Of a stretch of 64,000 bases of DNA, positions 33,741 through 45,954 are shown in pieces (position 1 is the stretch's first letter; every line of letters starts with the position of its first letter). The notes beneath the pieces were generated by a model. It was not told the origin of the DNA and ran no database searches. It saw only the letters and a list, made by a program, of their open reading frames with translations. A program made the translations under genes and the position numbers. This stretch comes from Platycnemis pennipes (Eukaryota; Arthropoda; Insecta; Odonata; Platycnemididae), in contig OW121846.1 of the NCBI GenBank assembly GCA_933228895.1, positions 42,240,107-42,304,106 on the forward strand, written 5' to 3'.

Positions 33741-35454
33741 CCCATGACCTCAAGGACTAACAGGCTGTGAAGGTCACTGCCCACTGTAAGTCCGACACTT
33801 TCAGCGAGTATCGGTCATTAGAGCTACTCGGAAGCTACAGGTTGTATTAGAATAGTTCAAATACCATTTTTATGATAATAAATTGAGCTTTCATTTGACA
33901 TAGTTTTTAATAACCTTACTATGTAACATCTATGAGAACGATGAGCACAACATTTTGATACAAATTGCCATTTTTTACAACTTTTGCTATTTATTTTCTT
34001 ATAGAAGGGTTGTGATCACAAGGTCTATATTTTTGTTATAGTATATTTGGGTAGCATAGTGTAAGAAAAAGTTGTGTGCTTGCTAGGCCTTTAGCTGTTA
34101 CAAGCTTCCGCAAGTAGGAAACATTGAAAATTTACCATTTTCGGGTCCCTGTATCGCTAGTGGGGGGCTTATAAAAAATTTGACATTTTTTGTATAATAA
34201 GCTATGATCCTATTAAGAATGCACTAAAGATTTGGAGTATGTGTTTTGGCTCGTTTGGAAGTAAAATCAAACTGAATTAGCAAAAAAAATTCTCTTACAC
34301 TGCGTATAAATCATGTGTCAAGTGTTTTGAAATGTGATCACTAGTTTTATACATGTGCGTGGTTAATACATAGTTGTTCTTTTCAATCTGATTGATTTGT
34401 ATGCATGCGTTGAACAATTTTCTGGGGTTAGGTCAAATTAATGCTTCATAAAAGGGTAAACAGTGAACTTTACCAGTGAGAAAAGATAGGAATGGGGACT
34501 ATGAAAGTAAATACAAAGCACTGAAAATTAATAGAAAAGATTTGCAACATGTCGGCACTGAACGGTCAAAGCTGATTTGTTCCGAGTAATGCAACACTAG
34601 ACCTACACCCCCCCCCCCCAAGCAAATTTCTGGCTACGTGCCTGCTTCTTAATGAAACTGAAATCTACGAATGTTAAGGCACTAGTTGGATAATATTGTT
34701 TTTCAATTATTTGGATTTATTTCTGGCAGCATTTAATTATATGCATCAATCTGTACATTGCAGCTACAAAGTGAGCGAGAGAAATTGTTTTCCAAATTCA
34801 GTTTGATGTAACTTCCAAAAGAGCAAATGACACACTCCAAATAGTTAGTACATTCTTAATAGAATCAAAGCTTATTATACTGAAAATTTCACATTTTTTA
34901 TAAGCCCCCCACCAGGGATACAGGGACCCGAAAATGGTAAATTTTCAATTTTTCCTACTTGAGGAAGCTTGTATAAAGGCTTAGCAAACGAACAACTTTT
35001 TCTTACTCACATTTACTTTGCTACCCAAATATACTATAAAAAAATATAGACCTTGTGATCACAACCATTCTAGAAGAAATTAAATAGCAAAAGTTGTAAA
35101 AAAATAGCAATTTGTATCAAAATTTTGTACTCATCTTACTCATACATGTTACATAGTAAGGTTATTAAAAACTAAGTCAAATGAAAGCTCCATTTATGAT
35201 CATAAAAATGGTATTTGAACTATTCTACTACAACCAGTAGTTTCCGAGTAGCTCTAATTACCGATACTCGCTGAAAGTGTCATTTTTACAGTGCAATGTG
35301 ACCTTCACGGCCCTGTAAGTCCTTGAGGTCATGGAGAAAAAATAAAAAAATTGGTTTTCTGTCTTACGGACATGTCTTAGTAAGTGTGTTAAATTTGAAT
35401 TTTTTCTGAAATGGTGCTGCGAAAAGTGTTCGGTGAATTGGCATGGAATGACCC
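33611..35454. mobile_element. Foldback element with ~670-bp inverted arms
   Basis: The sequence from GGGTCATTCC at 33611 to about 34282 is repeated in inverted orientation from about 34780 to GGAATGACCC at 35454. Shared blocks include TGATCACAAGGTCTATATTT, TATATTTGGGTAGCA, AAAATTTACCATTTTCGGGT and GATACTCGCTGAAAGTGTC. Identity by eye is around 80%. The arms contain no coding sequence. The loop of about 500 bp holds a separate poly(C) MITE copy (34284-34644). Long arms with terminal GGGTCATTCC fit a long-TIR MITE or foldback transposon; the superfamily is not assigned. Confidence 0.9.
34284..34644. mobile_element. MITE with TIR CAGGCACGTAGCCAG, left end missing
   Basis: Homologous to the right three quarters of the copy at 55866-56346: TTACACTGCGTAT, GTGATC.CTAGTTT, GCGTTGAAC, GAACTTTACCA and AACATGTCGGCAC. 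It ends in a run of 11 C and CTGGCTACGTGCCTG. The left inverted repeat is absent. It lies in the loop of the foldback element, so it was either inserted there or is part of the element's core. Confidence 0.8.
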
Positions 35455-35459
35455 TAGAA

Positions 35460-35973
35460 ATAATATAATTAATAACTAAAAATCAGACTTGGTTTCCTCT
35501 ACATAGTGATAAATGCAGAACAATTCATTGCCACCTGAACAAAAAGCAAATGAGTACTTTATAGTATGAGACTTTATTTTTGGTTTCACTTGAATCATGA
35601 AGTAGGACTTTTCATGGCTCGAAGAAAGCGTGAATAGAAATACGGAGCTCATTAGACCACTATTAACAAAATATGTCACGAGATACACTGTTTCACATCG
35701 CATCCAATGGACGGAATACTGTACTGAAATAAGACTCATAACATCAATCAGGTCAGTACCAATGACGGATCTGCCGCTCTTAAAGAATGAAACCTAGGAG
35801 ACCACGGGTTTACATCCTATCTGACGAACTTAACTGTGATAAAACTAAAATTGTGGGAGTAGCTATTTTTTCCAGTTACATTAATACAGCTGAAAATATC
35901 TCACCACTAGGTGTGAGGAGAATGAAATATTGCACTCGACATGCAGTACATAATGTTTCTCACAAATCTCAAG
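35460..35973. other. Unassigned, with a short SINE type A piece
   Basis: No gene is recognised. GAGACCACGGGTTTACATCC at about 35800 resembles the minus-strand SINE body (compare 49209 onward), extending about 40 bp. Open frames at 35476-35739 (-) and 35787-36050 (+) have no motifs. Confidence 0.4.
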
Positions 35974-36710
35974 CATGGAGCTGTATACCACCGATATACC
36001 AGAATTTGAATGTAAGACGATGCGATAAAACTTTACGGCTGAGCACCTAAAAACCTTAATATTCTACAAAATGTGAGGTGTCCTCTTTTGGGAATGACCG
36101 CGGTTATGAGTCTTGTTATCTCCAATAGGGTCAAGAACAAGTTTGTAGTACTTTTTGACTTCTCTGCCAATGTTTTCCTGGTACATACGATCACTCCACA
36201 TCTTCGCCTTCTGGCGGCGTCAACAATCTGTTGATAACTCCATATAGCGATCTATTTGATTATGAACGAAATATTAGATACATGGGACGAATAAATAGAT
36301 AGCCTTTCTTTCGGTGCATAATAAGGGATCGGAATAGATCTAATGAACATCGGAAGAGCAGGAGCGGAGATCGGGTTGGTGTGGTGGCTAGAGTACTAGC
36401 CTCCCATCCCGAGGGTTCGATTCCCGGCAGTGGCGGATTTTTCAGTGGAAAACCGGTCCCCATTTGAGTGCCTAGTGGAGGGCATTTCTAGTCCAGTACT
36501 CCGTCCGTCGGATGGGACGTAAAGCCGTGGTCCCCTTAGCGCCTTTCGTTAAGAGTAGGCCCGGGTTTCTCTCCATCCTTCCTCCGTTTCCTGAAAACTC
36601 CTATCATTACTCAATTATCCACCTATACGAAATGGCGCAAATAACCTCAGCTGTTGGTCGCCTCCCCTGAATAACCTACCAACCAAGAACAGGTGCATTC
36701 GTTGGTAGCC
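35974..36710 (+). repeat. Segmental copy containing SINE A (pair of 49050-49770)
   Basis: This 720-bp segment is repeated in inverted orientation at 49050-49770 with roughly 90% identity by eye. Its first 390 bp (for example GAATGACCGCGGTTATGAGT and CTTCGCCTTCTGGCGGCGTC) are not SINE. The last 340 bp are a tRNA-derived SINE. Both copies start and end at the same points, so the whole segment was copied together, either as a transposon or as a segmental duplication. Confidence 0.88.
36378..36710 (+). mobile_element. tRNA-derived SINE, type A, complete-looking
   Basis: The head reads GTGGTGGCTAGAGTACTAGC (A box) and AGGGTTCGATTCCCGG (B box), the two internal RNA polymerase III promoter boxes in tRNA-like spacing. 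The body has CCGTCGGATGGGACGT, then CCCCTTAGCGCCTTTCGTTA, and it ends ATGGCGCAAATAACCTCAGC, GTTGGTCGCCTCCCC. Partial relatives lie at 29.5, 30.0, 30.6, 39.3, 44.5, 49.1, 56.4 and 61.8 kb. SINEs are moved by LINE machinery. There is no matching LINE tail and no poly(A) here. Confidence 0.88.
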
Positions 36711-37289
36711 TACTTTGTAACACTCATATAAGTAGCTCTAGGTTTTACTGTAAATAAATCGGCATCTTGCTGTAATATTTGACGTGAATGAATATGTTGT
36801 ATGGCCGAGGGTTGAGGTGAGTGCTACTCCATCATCGGGTGATTGATTGTAATTGATTTGTTACAGTTTAATCGTTTTTTTCGGAGTTAAATACTACATT
36901 ACGAGAAATATAGTAATTAAATAGCATATATTAATGTCAGGCACAACCAAATCATGCCTGATTCTTCACAATTAACGCGTGGTGACAAGTCTCTCTACAT
37001 TAGCTTGAGATGACTAGCCAGGCACTCTTTAGATATAATGTCTCTTTCATGCACACTTTTATATCTGCTAGCAATCAGCAGACGTTAAATTTTAAAACTG
37101 ATTAGTTGTAGCCAATTTCATACACACCTCCAAATACGTGTATACCACTTCGGCCTTTGACACTGGTATTTGTTGCATTGTACGTATAGTTATCCAAAGT
37201 CATTTATCTAGTAGAAAATCAATGTTATCCTTATTTATCAACAGGATTAACAGTCACATTAATTATGAACTTCATCTGTCATCGATCCC
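36711..37289. other. No feature identified
   Basis: AT-rich unique-looking sequence with no open frame of interest and no recognisable repeat. Confidence 0.5.
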
Positions 37290-38170
37290 ATGATTAATCT
37301 GACTCAGCTCGCCACTCCATTCCTCAATATGCCAATGTTTTCTTTCAATTCCAGTCTTTTAGACACATCAATCACTCTTTACTCCATGAATTTTACACAG
37401 TATAAATGGTCCCATCTTCTCATCAAAGTTTTCAGTACACATCTGTTTTTCTTCCGCTCTTATTATGACATCTTAATTTGTCACTTCGTCAATCCATTGG
37501 ATCTTCATCATTCTTCTGTAGCACCACATTTGATATGCTTCCAGTTTTCACTCCTCTGCTACTGTTATTGCTCATGCCTGACTGCAGTAAGAGGAATGCT
37601 ACACATTTGAGTTCATGTGAAGTTTTTCCTGATTTCTGTTTTCGTATTTCCAGCTCGAAGGCCTTTTTGCCTAAGCTACACCACATTTTATATATTTCTT
37701 GCTTCGTCCATCGCTGGTAACTCCACCTTACAGATAACAATACTCTTTCGCCCATTGAAGCAGTTTCCCGGAGTAATATTCTGTTGTATCTTTTATCTAT
37801 CTTATATTTATTGTACTTGACGTGTTATTTGGCTAATTTTTTTCCATGAGAGATATATTTTGCCTTAAATCTATTTTTGTCTTGGTCATGACCAATGTAG
37901 GCCAGCGGCTAATCACATCGTACTAATTTCCTCCATGTGGATATTTATTCTCGCAGCGTTCACATTGATTTCTTGGATGGCATTCTCAAATTAAATATAA
38001 ATTATGGGAGTTGTAATCAAATAGGTGGGAAAAGTGCATACCCTTCTCTCAATTATTTCTTCATTCTTGCTTCTTCACCATTAGATTCGGATATAATCGT
38101 AGCCATAACAAGCTGAGGATAATTCTTCGGTCATTTTATGACATTCCAATTTCATTTTGTACCCCAAACA
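37290..38170 (-). pseudogene. RTE-like LINE remnant, strongly decayed
   Basis: Nucleotide similarity to the LINE at 27.9-29.2 kb is visible in the same orientation and order, for example the plus-strand match TTCTTCATTCTTGCTTCTTC near 38060 with 28850, and CTTGCTTCGTCCATCG near 37700 with 28470. A minus-strand frame at 37489-37755 keeps a weak KKAFELEIRKQKS block of the C-terminal region. No catalytic box can be read. The copy is older than the 28-kb one. Confidence 0.65.
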
Positions 38171-39251
38171 TTGTGGAATTTTCACTGAATTTCAAATTTA
38201 AAAAATCCAAAATAATTAATAGCGCGCAATTTAAAAATATTTGTTTGGTTAAACGTCTGAAAAAGGAGGCCTGAAATCTTTTAAGTTCTGCATTTGTCAG
38301 AAAACCATTAGCAAATAAATTTAAAGACAAAAAATAATATAGTTAAATCCAGCCGGAGTAATCGGGTTCATGGAGTGACTGGTAACTAAGGGCCGTGGTT
38401 TCTCATCCCGCCTACTGCATATTTTAACATTCGTTCGATATCTGAGATGAAGCACTATAGCCCTACCATTTTCATTTTTCCTTGCTCAGAAGGCCATACT
38501 TAATATAGAAATAAAGCCATTTTTTTCTTTCTAATACCTTAAGCGTTCCTTCAAACTTGAAGCATATTTAACTATACTCCATTTCTTCAATACACCACTA
38601 CTCTCTCTCTCTCACAACATTCACATCCGTTTTGTGTACCTGACGTGCGACTCGACTCTCGTATATTTTCGCCACTACAAAAAACCAACAGTCAAATTCC
38701 TTTCACGCTCGACCGTCATCGGAAATATCATTCCACATTTTTAACGAACCTCTCCAGCTTCGTCTTACCTACCCTCACCGCGCATACTCTTCAGATTCCG
38801 CATACCAACCGCATTTAATCCACGCTATGCTTCACGAATCTTATCCTTAGTCACTTTCTCTGCATTTAACGAGCAACTAAGGAATATTATGATGGCGTGT
38901 AAGTTTTATTAATGGGGTGAGAACTTCTTTGAACCACTACTAGTGATATTAATGCTTTCAGGCATGTATGGCAGAAGTTAGTTTGGCTAAAAGGGCTCAG
39001 AAGGTTTTCATACGTGTTGCAAGCACTTAACTTGCCCCTAACTTTCTAGCCACTGTGATGCCCATTGTTATCTCTAATTATTCCCGCGTAAGACTTATTC
39101 TCTTTATTTGTACGGCGTCTTTATATCCCTAACCTTGTCTGGACCGCCAAATAAAATTACATGGGAATGATCTCAATATCTTTTCAACGTCAATGAAAAT
39201 GGATTGGCTACAAATTTACTAAAATATTGTCTAATAGTTTAAGTAGTTATT
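38171..39251. other. No feature identified
   Basis: AT-rich sequence with a (CT)n run near 38601-38620. No coding or repeat signal that I can support. Confidence 0.5.
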
Positions 39252-39445
39252 TGGGAGAGGCGACCATCAGCTACGGTAATTGACCCAGTATAGGAAAGAC
39301 GGATGTTTGGAAAGAGGTAGAATCGTGTTGGGAAAGGAGAAAGAGTGGAGAGAAACTTGTGGTTAGCATTAGACTACGGTACACGAAAGGTGATAACGGA
39401 TTGCTTAACCTCCCATCCAATGGACAAAGTACATAACTTAAAATA
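39252..39445 (-). mobile_element. SINE type A fragment, minus strand
   Basis: GGGAGAGGCGACCATCAGCT, then GGAGAAAGAGTGGAGAGAAA, TAGCATTAGACTAC and CCTCCCATCCAATGGAC match the SINE body as it appears on the minus strand at 49060-49240. The tRNA-like head is missing. Confidence 0.65.
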
Positions 39446-39462
39446 TAGTATACAACATACAG

Positions 39463-40905
39463 GGTGGCTACTGATAACCAATTTTCAAATTCCCTGACTT
39501 TTCCCTGATGGCTTTACCAATTTCCCTGACCGATCGCCAAAAGGTCTCCTATTGTTGGAATATTTTATTTCTGCTGAATTAAATTTTCGTCAAAACTCAG
39601 AGAATGTTAAAAGCTGATATCAATACATTAAAAGCTATAAGAATGAAAAAATATATGGAACCTCCGCCCTAATGAAAAAATATATTAAACCTTCATAAGT
39701 TAAGCCCTCACATAAATTGTACACACTTTTAACATATTTTTCGCGGCCGGGTATCGTATTTCCGTGGCCGTGTATGTTTCCTTCGGTAAAATTACAACTT
39801 GACAATATGTAGTTCTTCAAGGAAGAGCTGGCGTGTCGTGTTAGTTCTGGGAAGCTGAAGATTACAGAAAAGCCATCAAGGGGAAATTTAATGGCCACTT
39901 TACTGGTGGACTCCTGCACAGGTATCACAAAGCTACGCGAAAAATACTAACCAGAGCCAAGTTCTTGGACTGGATCAAAATCCGATGGCACGAGTTTTAA
40001 AATCGAATAACGACTTGATTAACGTGGTCATATTTATTGTAAGGAAGAACCAAAAATGTAAAAATATTTGTATAAACAAACAAAACGTAATCGCGCCACT
40101 GAGAGTAAAAGCAGGAGGTAATTAGCAACGGCAGCGTCATATTTAGGAATACCATATTTGAGGTGGTTTGTGACCTAACTAAATTGCTTCGAGAGGGAGC
40201 TAAGGGGGGCATTCAATAGTTACGTCGAGCGTGAAAGGTCGGGAGGGGAGGAGAACTTTTCTTATGGTCTCGCGAAGGGGGGTATGGAAATCGAAGACGA
40301 TCTCACGTAAGATTTTGCTTACAGGTGTGATCGCACTTGTATTACCGTTTTAATAACCATCGTCTCGTATTTTTAGAACTACAAGCACGTATTTACTATA
40401 AGCTAGTGTGCTACAGCTACCTCTCGACCTGAGTCTCGGAAGTTAAAAAAAAAACGCGAGGTAAAATCTTCCGAAAAACATAGCCTCGGATTCTTTGTGA
40501 TGAGCAGAATATACGGTGATCATGAATTTTAACACTACTAGGCAAATATCGCATTAAGGATATACAAAAGGGATATATTGTATGACTGATTCACAACTAA
40601 ATAATTAAGATTCACAACTGAATATTCAACGAATTGACGGGGGTTATTCTATGCACTTCCGCGACGGACATAAGTTTTAGTTGGTGAAATGTTTTGTTGA
40701 AATAAAGGGTGGGAAAGACCAAATGTCGTGGTAAGACGAAAGAAACGTAATGGTAGAAAAATAACGATAATTTTCTATCCTAGTTTCTCCCTGACTGTTA
40801 CGAGAATTCCCTGACTATTCCCTGACTTTCCAGATTTCCAAAATTCCCTGACAATACCAGGTTTTCCCGGTTTTCCCTGACGAACGCCACCATGACATAG
40901 TACAC
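39463..40905. mobile_element. Possible DNA element with TTCCCTGAC motif ends
   Basis: ACAGGGTGGCTACTGATAAC near 39461 is followed by three TTCCCTGA(C) motifs within 60 bp. A second cluster of about six such motifs lies at 40788-40885, in the same orientation. Repeats of this composition are common ends of arthropod transposons. The two clusters could be ends of one 1.4-kb element or two separate insertions. The interior has minus-strand open frames (39635-39928, 39997-40212) without recognisable domains. A GAGGGGAGGAG..GGGGGG stretch near 40240-40290 also looks like part of a mobile element. Confidence 0.4.
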
Positions 40906-40984
40906 AAGTGTGAACCAGTGTGCCAATGATAATTTTCTGCCAGTGCCGCAATTTGAGACCAGAACCTGGGTATGGTGGTTCTGT

Positions 40985-41110
40985 GCTCGAATTTTCAACT
41001 ATCCCGAATCCTACCTTCTGCACCTTAATCACTTACCCATCGCCCCAATGGCTGGTGTTCTAACACCCCTTGCCACATGCCCCTGTGGCGGCTCTCAGGG
41101 TATTGTGCAG
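40985..41110 (+). mobile_element. LINE 3' untranslated end, isolated
   Basis: ACACCCCTTGCCACATGCCC, then CTGTGGCGGCTCTCAGGGTA and TTGTGCAGAAGAA match the conserved LINE 3' end (ACCCCCTGCCACACACC, GTGGTGGCTTGCAGGGTATT). The hairpin arms CCACA and TGTGG are kept with a changed loop. No protein part precedes it, so this is a very short insertion or an old remnant. Confidence 0.55.
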
Positions 41111-41119
41111 AAGAATATG

Positions 41120-43200
41120 AAGTTGGAAGGCCAGTACACAGCCCAACAAATCAATTCTACCCCAACGATTCTATTGATATTGTATCATAAGGATTCATAG
41201 ATTACCATTCGCGTTCTTTTACCGAGTTTTTACACCGTTCACTTACGCTTTACTGAAGAGTGAACTGTTGGGATAGTCTTACAAATTACGACGGATGTTC
41301 ATCTCAATAAGTGATACACAGGTCACATTGTGCTAACATGGTGTTTATTGACAACGCACACGCCATACACAGAAAAACCGGAAGTGCAAAAAAAAGAAAC
41401 GAAAACAAAAACACTGCAAAGGAGCACATATCATGGCGGCAGATTAAAATCACTTGATGAACCGTTAACATAACAACTTCCATTCGGGATTCAGAAAATT
41501 GGATAATGCTAGGCAACGTCCATTTATCCATGACCGGCAATTCTACTGAAGTCTTAAGGACCGAAATTATTTTAAAGATACTTAGTGATACTCCAAAGGA
41601 CTATGAATTGCTACTGGGAAGTAATACGATGACATCCGACAGAAAAACTTATTCCTCGGAGCTTAGGTGTAAGACAGATCTACCGAGAAAGGGACTAGAA
41701 AAGCGCCAAATATCACATTTCAATGCACAGAAACCTAAATTGTTGACAGCATCAGTATCATTATAAGTACAAGGATGATATAAACAATTTAAAAAAATAG
41801 ATAAAATGGCTGCAAAATTAGAGCAATCTTGGCCTTGAAATTACTTTCAATGAGTGGAAAACTACATATCATGGAAGCACAGTAGTATTAAATTAGCCAG
41901 AGCCAATCAACAATGCGTTTCACTAAATTTTCCTCATAAGTCGAATATAAGTAAGTAAATTATGGCACACATTTACGTGAATTTTACCTTAAGTAGTCAT
42001 AAAATACGTTATACCTCATTTAAGGAATCCAAAAATTGATTCATTGTTGTCACCAAATCACTTCAAATGGACTGAAATGTTATATCAATCGCCTAAGGGG
42101 TATTTATATCCGCAATAAACAGAGCATTCTCAAGTAAAAAAATATTTATGGTATTGCTAAGAGGAAATGCATTAAATACCGTAGTAAAAATAAATATGTA
42201 AACGAAATCGAAAGGATGGCGTTCTACAGCAATCAATGAGACGAAAGTTGTTTTCCATGAAAACTGTTTTGAAGACTGAAGAATATAGATTTAACAACCA
42301 TATTGGATCTAGGTTACGCACTTAAGTCCTTTCTTCCATCTGTCATGTGAATTGAGACTCTTGCGAACCCGTACTGGGACACAAACTCTCTGCCTACTCT
42401 CAAGATATTTCGGAGATCCACTAAGGATAGAGATTTATGTTTCTACATAGGGATAAACTGAAAAATATATGTATTCCCTGCTTCAGATAACCGGAAGGAT
42501 CAATAAACATGCTGAGAATTAAAATCCTGTTTTGCCACAGTAATGAAGCTTAGTAAATAAAACGTTGCTTTGGTTCTAAAAACGCCTGAAAAAACTTTGA
42601 ATTAAATAAATATTACTGTTGCAGCAAAAGTTTTTGATAAAATATTCTTTTGTTTTTGGATCAAGATGGTTATTAATTCTACTTGGCTAGGTTATTGTGG
42701 TTATGTTAGTAGGTTAGGAATCTCAATGCTGACTTTAAAAATGCGTCATATTCGGAGATGCTCACAACCAAGTTGGCGCGAACATCATCATTTAAAAATG
42801 ATTGACTGTGAAATGAATACCAATCCTAATATGTTCCCTCTGCTTTTCATTAAAGAAAATAATAATGTAAAAATGAGAAATCTTTGGTGAACGTTTTCGT
42901 AACAGTATTTGGAGATTTAAATTGATCTATAAATGAAAACTCACCACAAAAACAAAGAAGGCACCGTATTGGAGATTTATTTGCACATGCACTTCATTCA
43001 TACCTCTGTATCCTGGAAAGTACAGAGTTTAAAAAGAATAACTGATTTAGCTACCATCTTGATGTTGCCGTGCGGCTGATAGAGAACATATAGAGCCTTT
43101 GTTACAACATGGTAACGAATATTTGGATAACATTATCAAAGTTTTATGATTTGCTGAGTATTTTACACTTTTTTACCAATAAATATAACTATGCAAAGTT
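41120..43200. other. No feature identified
   Basis: AT-rich sequence. Open frames at 41506-41766 and 42666-42890 on the plus strand have no recognisable domain, no clear start context and no similarity to other parts of the window. Nothing else is supported. Confidence 0.5.
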
Positions 43201-43289
43201 GGGTAATTATTTTTTAAACACCCAATAGTGGCTCACAAATTTGACACAAGCACATGAGGGAAGTTTTACTTCTGAGGGAATGTGACTTA

Positions 43290-43960
43290 AAGACGGCGAA
43301 TGACGGCATATTCCTCTGGAATACTCAACAGCAGAAAGGACCAAAATCACTTGGACGCTGAAGCGGTGTATACAAATCTTGCGCGAAGACACAAGGACTA
43401 CCAGCATTCCGCTATTCGATACCTTACCACGCTCCGAGAGCACACGACCCGAAGTACCGTGCGCAGTTATCGTGAACGAGGAATTTCGAGAGTCGGCTTT
43501 AAACAACGCCTTCACGCGACACGAACGGAGTTGCACTCCAATCTCGAAAATACGTTAGCCGTCCGGGCAGGTCCGACGCGCGCGCGAGAGAACAATAAGG
43601 CGGGAAGAGAGAAAAAAAAAGAAACACGGAGGCAGGCGATGGCAGTCGGCGATGCCAACCTCGTTTTCGCTCCGGCATTTTGTCAACCATGGCGGCTGCG
43701 AGGAGAAACGGCAGAAATCTCCCTCGTTCCGGGGCAATTCCTCCGCGACGGCTTCGGTGCAAATTTGCGAACTTCTGTAGAGAGGGAGAACGAAGGGGGT
43801 GGGGGAGAACAAAAGAAAATCGACGTCCACGTGGTACCCCCAGCGCCACGCTACCGCCGCAAGTGCCCCGCTGACCCCTTGCCATCTTGCTCCATAAATA
43901 AAGCATGCGCACAAACATGCATGCATACTTACACACATCCGTATAAACGTACTAACCTAC
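43290..43960. other. CpG-rich island, candidate promoter or 5' exon
   Basis: CG-dense stretch (for example GGTCCGACGCGCGCGCGAGA near 43571) in AT-rich flanks. At 43685-43700, CAACCATGGCGGCTGCGAGG contains a GCCAT/ATGGCGGC motif like those bound by YY1/Pleiohomeotic at many animal promoters. Open frames exist on both strands (up to 301 codons on plus, 145 on minus), which is expected when stop codons are rare. None shows a known domain. Confidence 0.45.
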
Positions 43961-44337
43961 ACACCGTAACTTCCTGGGGTGGGCAGGCAAAAGAAAAAAA
44001 AAACAATGTGAGGAAAACTGGTTCTGTTCGACCGATTTTCTCCCAATGTCTTCATTATACTCCATCATCTCCATTACCCTCATGCATTGCTTCTATTACG
44101 CACAATATCCGTCCTCCCTTGGGGATTCAACCACCCGTGACTGTTTCCACTACTTTAGGTGAAATCAAGCATACATATTTAACAGCTTTTGTAAATGCCG
44201 CCTAAAATCAAACCAATAAATATTGACAGTAATAGCCTTCCAAATGCTCGTTTTATTACGTTTTCAACTCCAGAAAGTTCTGATGCTTTCTGGCGAACGC
44301 AAATGATGAACGTTATTCGGGTTCTCTACCGGGTAAA

Positions 44338-44388
44338 ATCCTCCATAACTGTTTATCGCCCATTGAAACGTCAGCAGTCATGGAGGAT
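44338..44388. repeat. 51-bp hairpin with 14-bp arms
   Basis: ATCCTCCATAACTG at 44338-44351 pairs with CAGTCATGGAGGAT at 44375-44388 (13 of 14 positions). The 23-base loop contains GAAACGTC. No gene is adjacent. Confidence 0.85.
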
Positions 44389-44494
44389 TTGACGCTGTGG
44401 AACATCCGAATACTTTTATCAATATGTAACGAGAGAAACGAAAACTGAGCCATAATCTTTACTCTCTATCACCATTTGGTTATCCAGGGATGAT

Positions 44495-44795
44495 GACCGA
44501 CTGATAAGGTCTGCGACATTTAGGATCGGAGAGTCATTGCATGAGAGTAGGAATTTTATGAGAAAGGAGGAAGGGTGAAGAGAAATTCGACGTAGACATC
44601 AGCCTACTCTTAAAGAAAGGCACCAAGGGATCCTCAGTTTGACGTCCTATCCGACGGACGGGGTAACTGTACTCGAAGTACTCTCCACAAAGCACCCAAG
44701 TGGTCACTGATAAACTCTGCCCCTATGTGGATCCGAACCTAAGCTCTCGGGATGTGGAACCAGTACTCAAGCCACCACGCAAACACGATCCCCCA
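44495..44795 (-). mobile_element. SINE type A copy, minus strand
   Basis: On the minus strand it reads from a tRNA-like head (GTGGTGGCTTGAGTACTGG near 44775, degraded B box) to a body matching ATCCGACGGACGGGG, CAGCCTACTCTTAAAGAAAG and AGGAGGAAGGGTG on the plus strand. It is clearly related to 49050-49380 but more diverged. Confidence 0.75.
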
Positions 44796-45269
44796 ATATC
44801 ATCGCTATCCATACTAGCTGTCTTATATACATAATCTCTTCCTGATGAACTTCGTTAATTACAAGCGCACCTTTTGCCTCCAGCACCACTAAGAGGTATG
44901 TGCGGTTGATATCCTTAATAACTGTAAATTTCCTCCACAAGCGGGAACAAAATGATGGCGCAAGTAAAAGCAAGCAGACAGAAATAAAACATATAATTAT
45001 GCAATTTGAATGGAAGGATATAATAGCTTCCATATCGGTTTCGGAACGAGCCAATTCGAACCGTAATAACACTTTCTTACTCTACCACCTTCTACGACGA
45101 AATTGAAAAAAAATACATCGACACATGCTCAATTATAGCCACAATTGTTGCTATCTCGAAGAGGACTAGATTTGCGGTTGCTCATCGTGTTAAAATGAAC
45201 CAAACTAATGCACTGTAAAATCGATTGCCTCAATAACAGCATAATATTTAAATTATTGAAGTATTTCAT

Positions 45270-45660
45270 CATCGTTGCCACATCTCGGCCAGCCCCGAAC
45301 TTGATACTTTTCGAAAGGAGGTGCATTCCGTGGCTCAATCGTGGAAGGCGGTGACGAAAATGCGGAGTTGGGGGGTGGAGCGGGTAAAAATGGGGTTTTA
45401 GGGAGCTGAACACTGCGACAGAGTTGAAAATAGGAGAGCAGGAGGGAATAAGAAAAAGAATCACAGGTTTTTGGATGGGACGGTGGAAAACGTGATTACC
45501 AACCCGACCAACCCGAGTTTCGGGACCAACCCGAAGGAAGAGGTCACGAGGAGAAATAGGTTCCACCGGTCGTTGCCGAGTGTGCTTAGCGTCAATCCAG
45601 ACCCAAGTGAACCTTGTCAGCAACGTAACTGCGCGACGAATAAGAAATTACAAACAAAGG
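45270..45660. other. GC-rich patch with short internal repeat
   Basis: Moderately CpG-rich. It contains CCAACCCGA repeated three times with small changes (near 45500-45535). A 164-codon minus-strand frame overlaps it but has no recognisable domain. Function unknown. Confidence 0.35.
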
Positions 45661-45954
45661 TTTAAATGCATGCTGCTCTAAAACGAGGATTTCACCAGTA
45701 GCACGCCGAGAAAAGTAAAAGTGAACAGGACCCTGAATAAACAGTATTATCGGCGATTGCACTTCTACTGACCTGATTCCTCCACTTAACGTATTGTTCC
45801 GCGATCCAATATTTGTAATACTTTTAACTATTAGTATGTGACTAACAGTTATGTTCTGATGCGCCAGAAGGATGAGTAGGTGATAGGGCAGTGATAGGAG
45901 TTTTCATTTGTGGGTGGAGTGGGCCTGTCGTCGGTGTTGATTTACTCTAAACAA

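Noticed and set aside
43300..44205. 301-codon plus-strand open frame
   Set aside because: It spans a CpG-rich island with competing long frames on the other strand. It has low-complexity and unrelated composition along its length, and no domain. Rarity of stop codons explains it.
44767..45072. 101-codon minus-strand frame with a hydrophobic segment
   Set aside because: Its end overlaps a SINE copy, and the hydrophobic run is explained by AT-rich composition.
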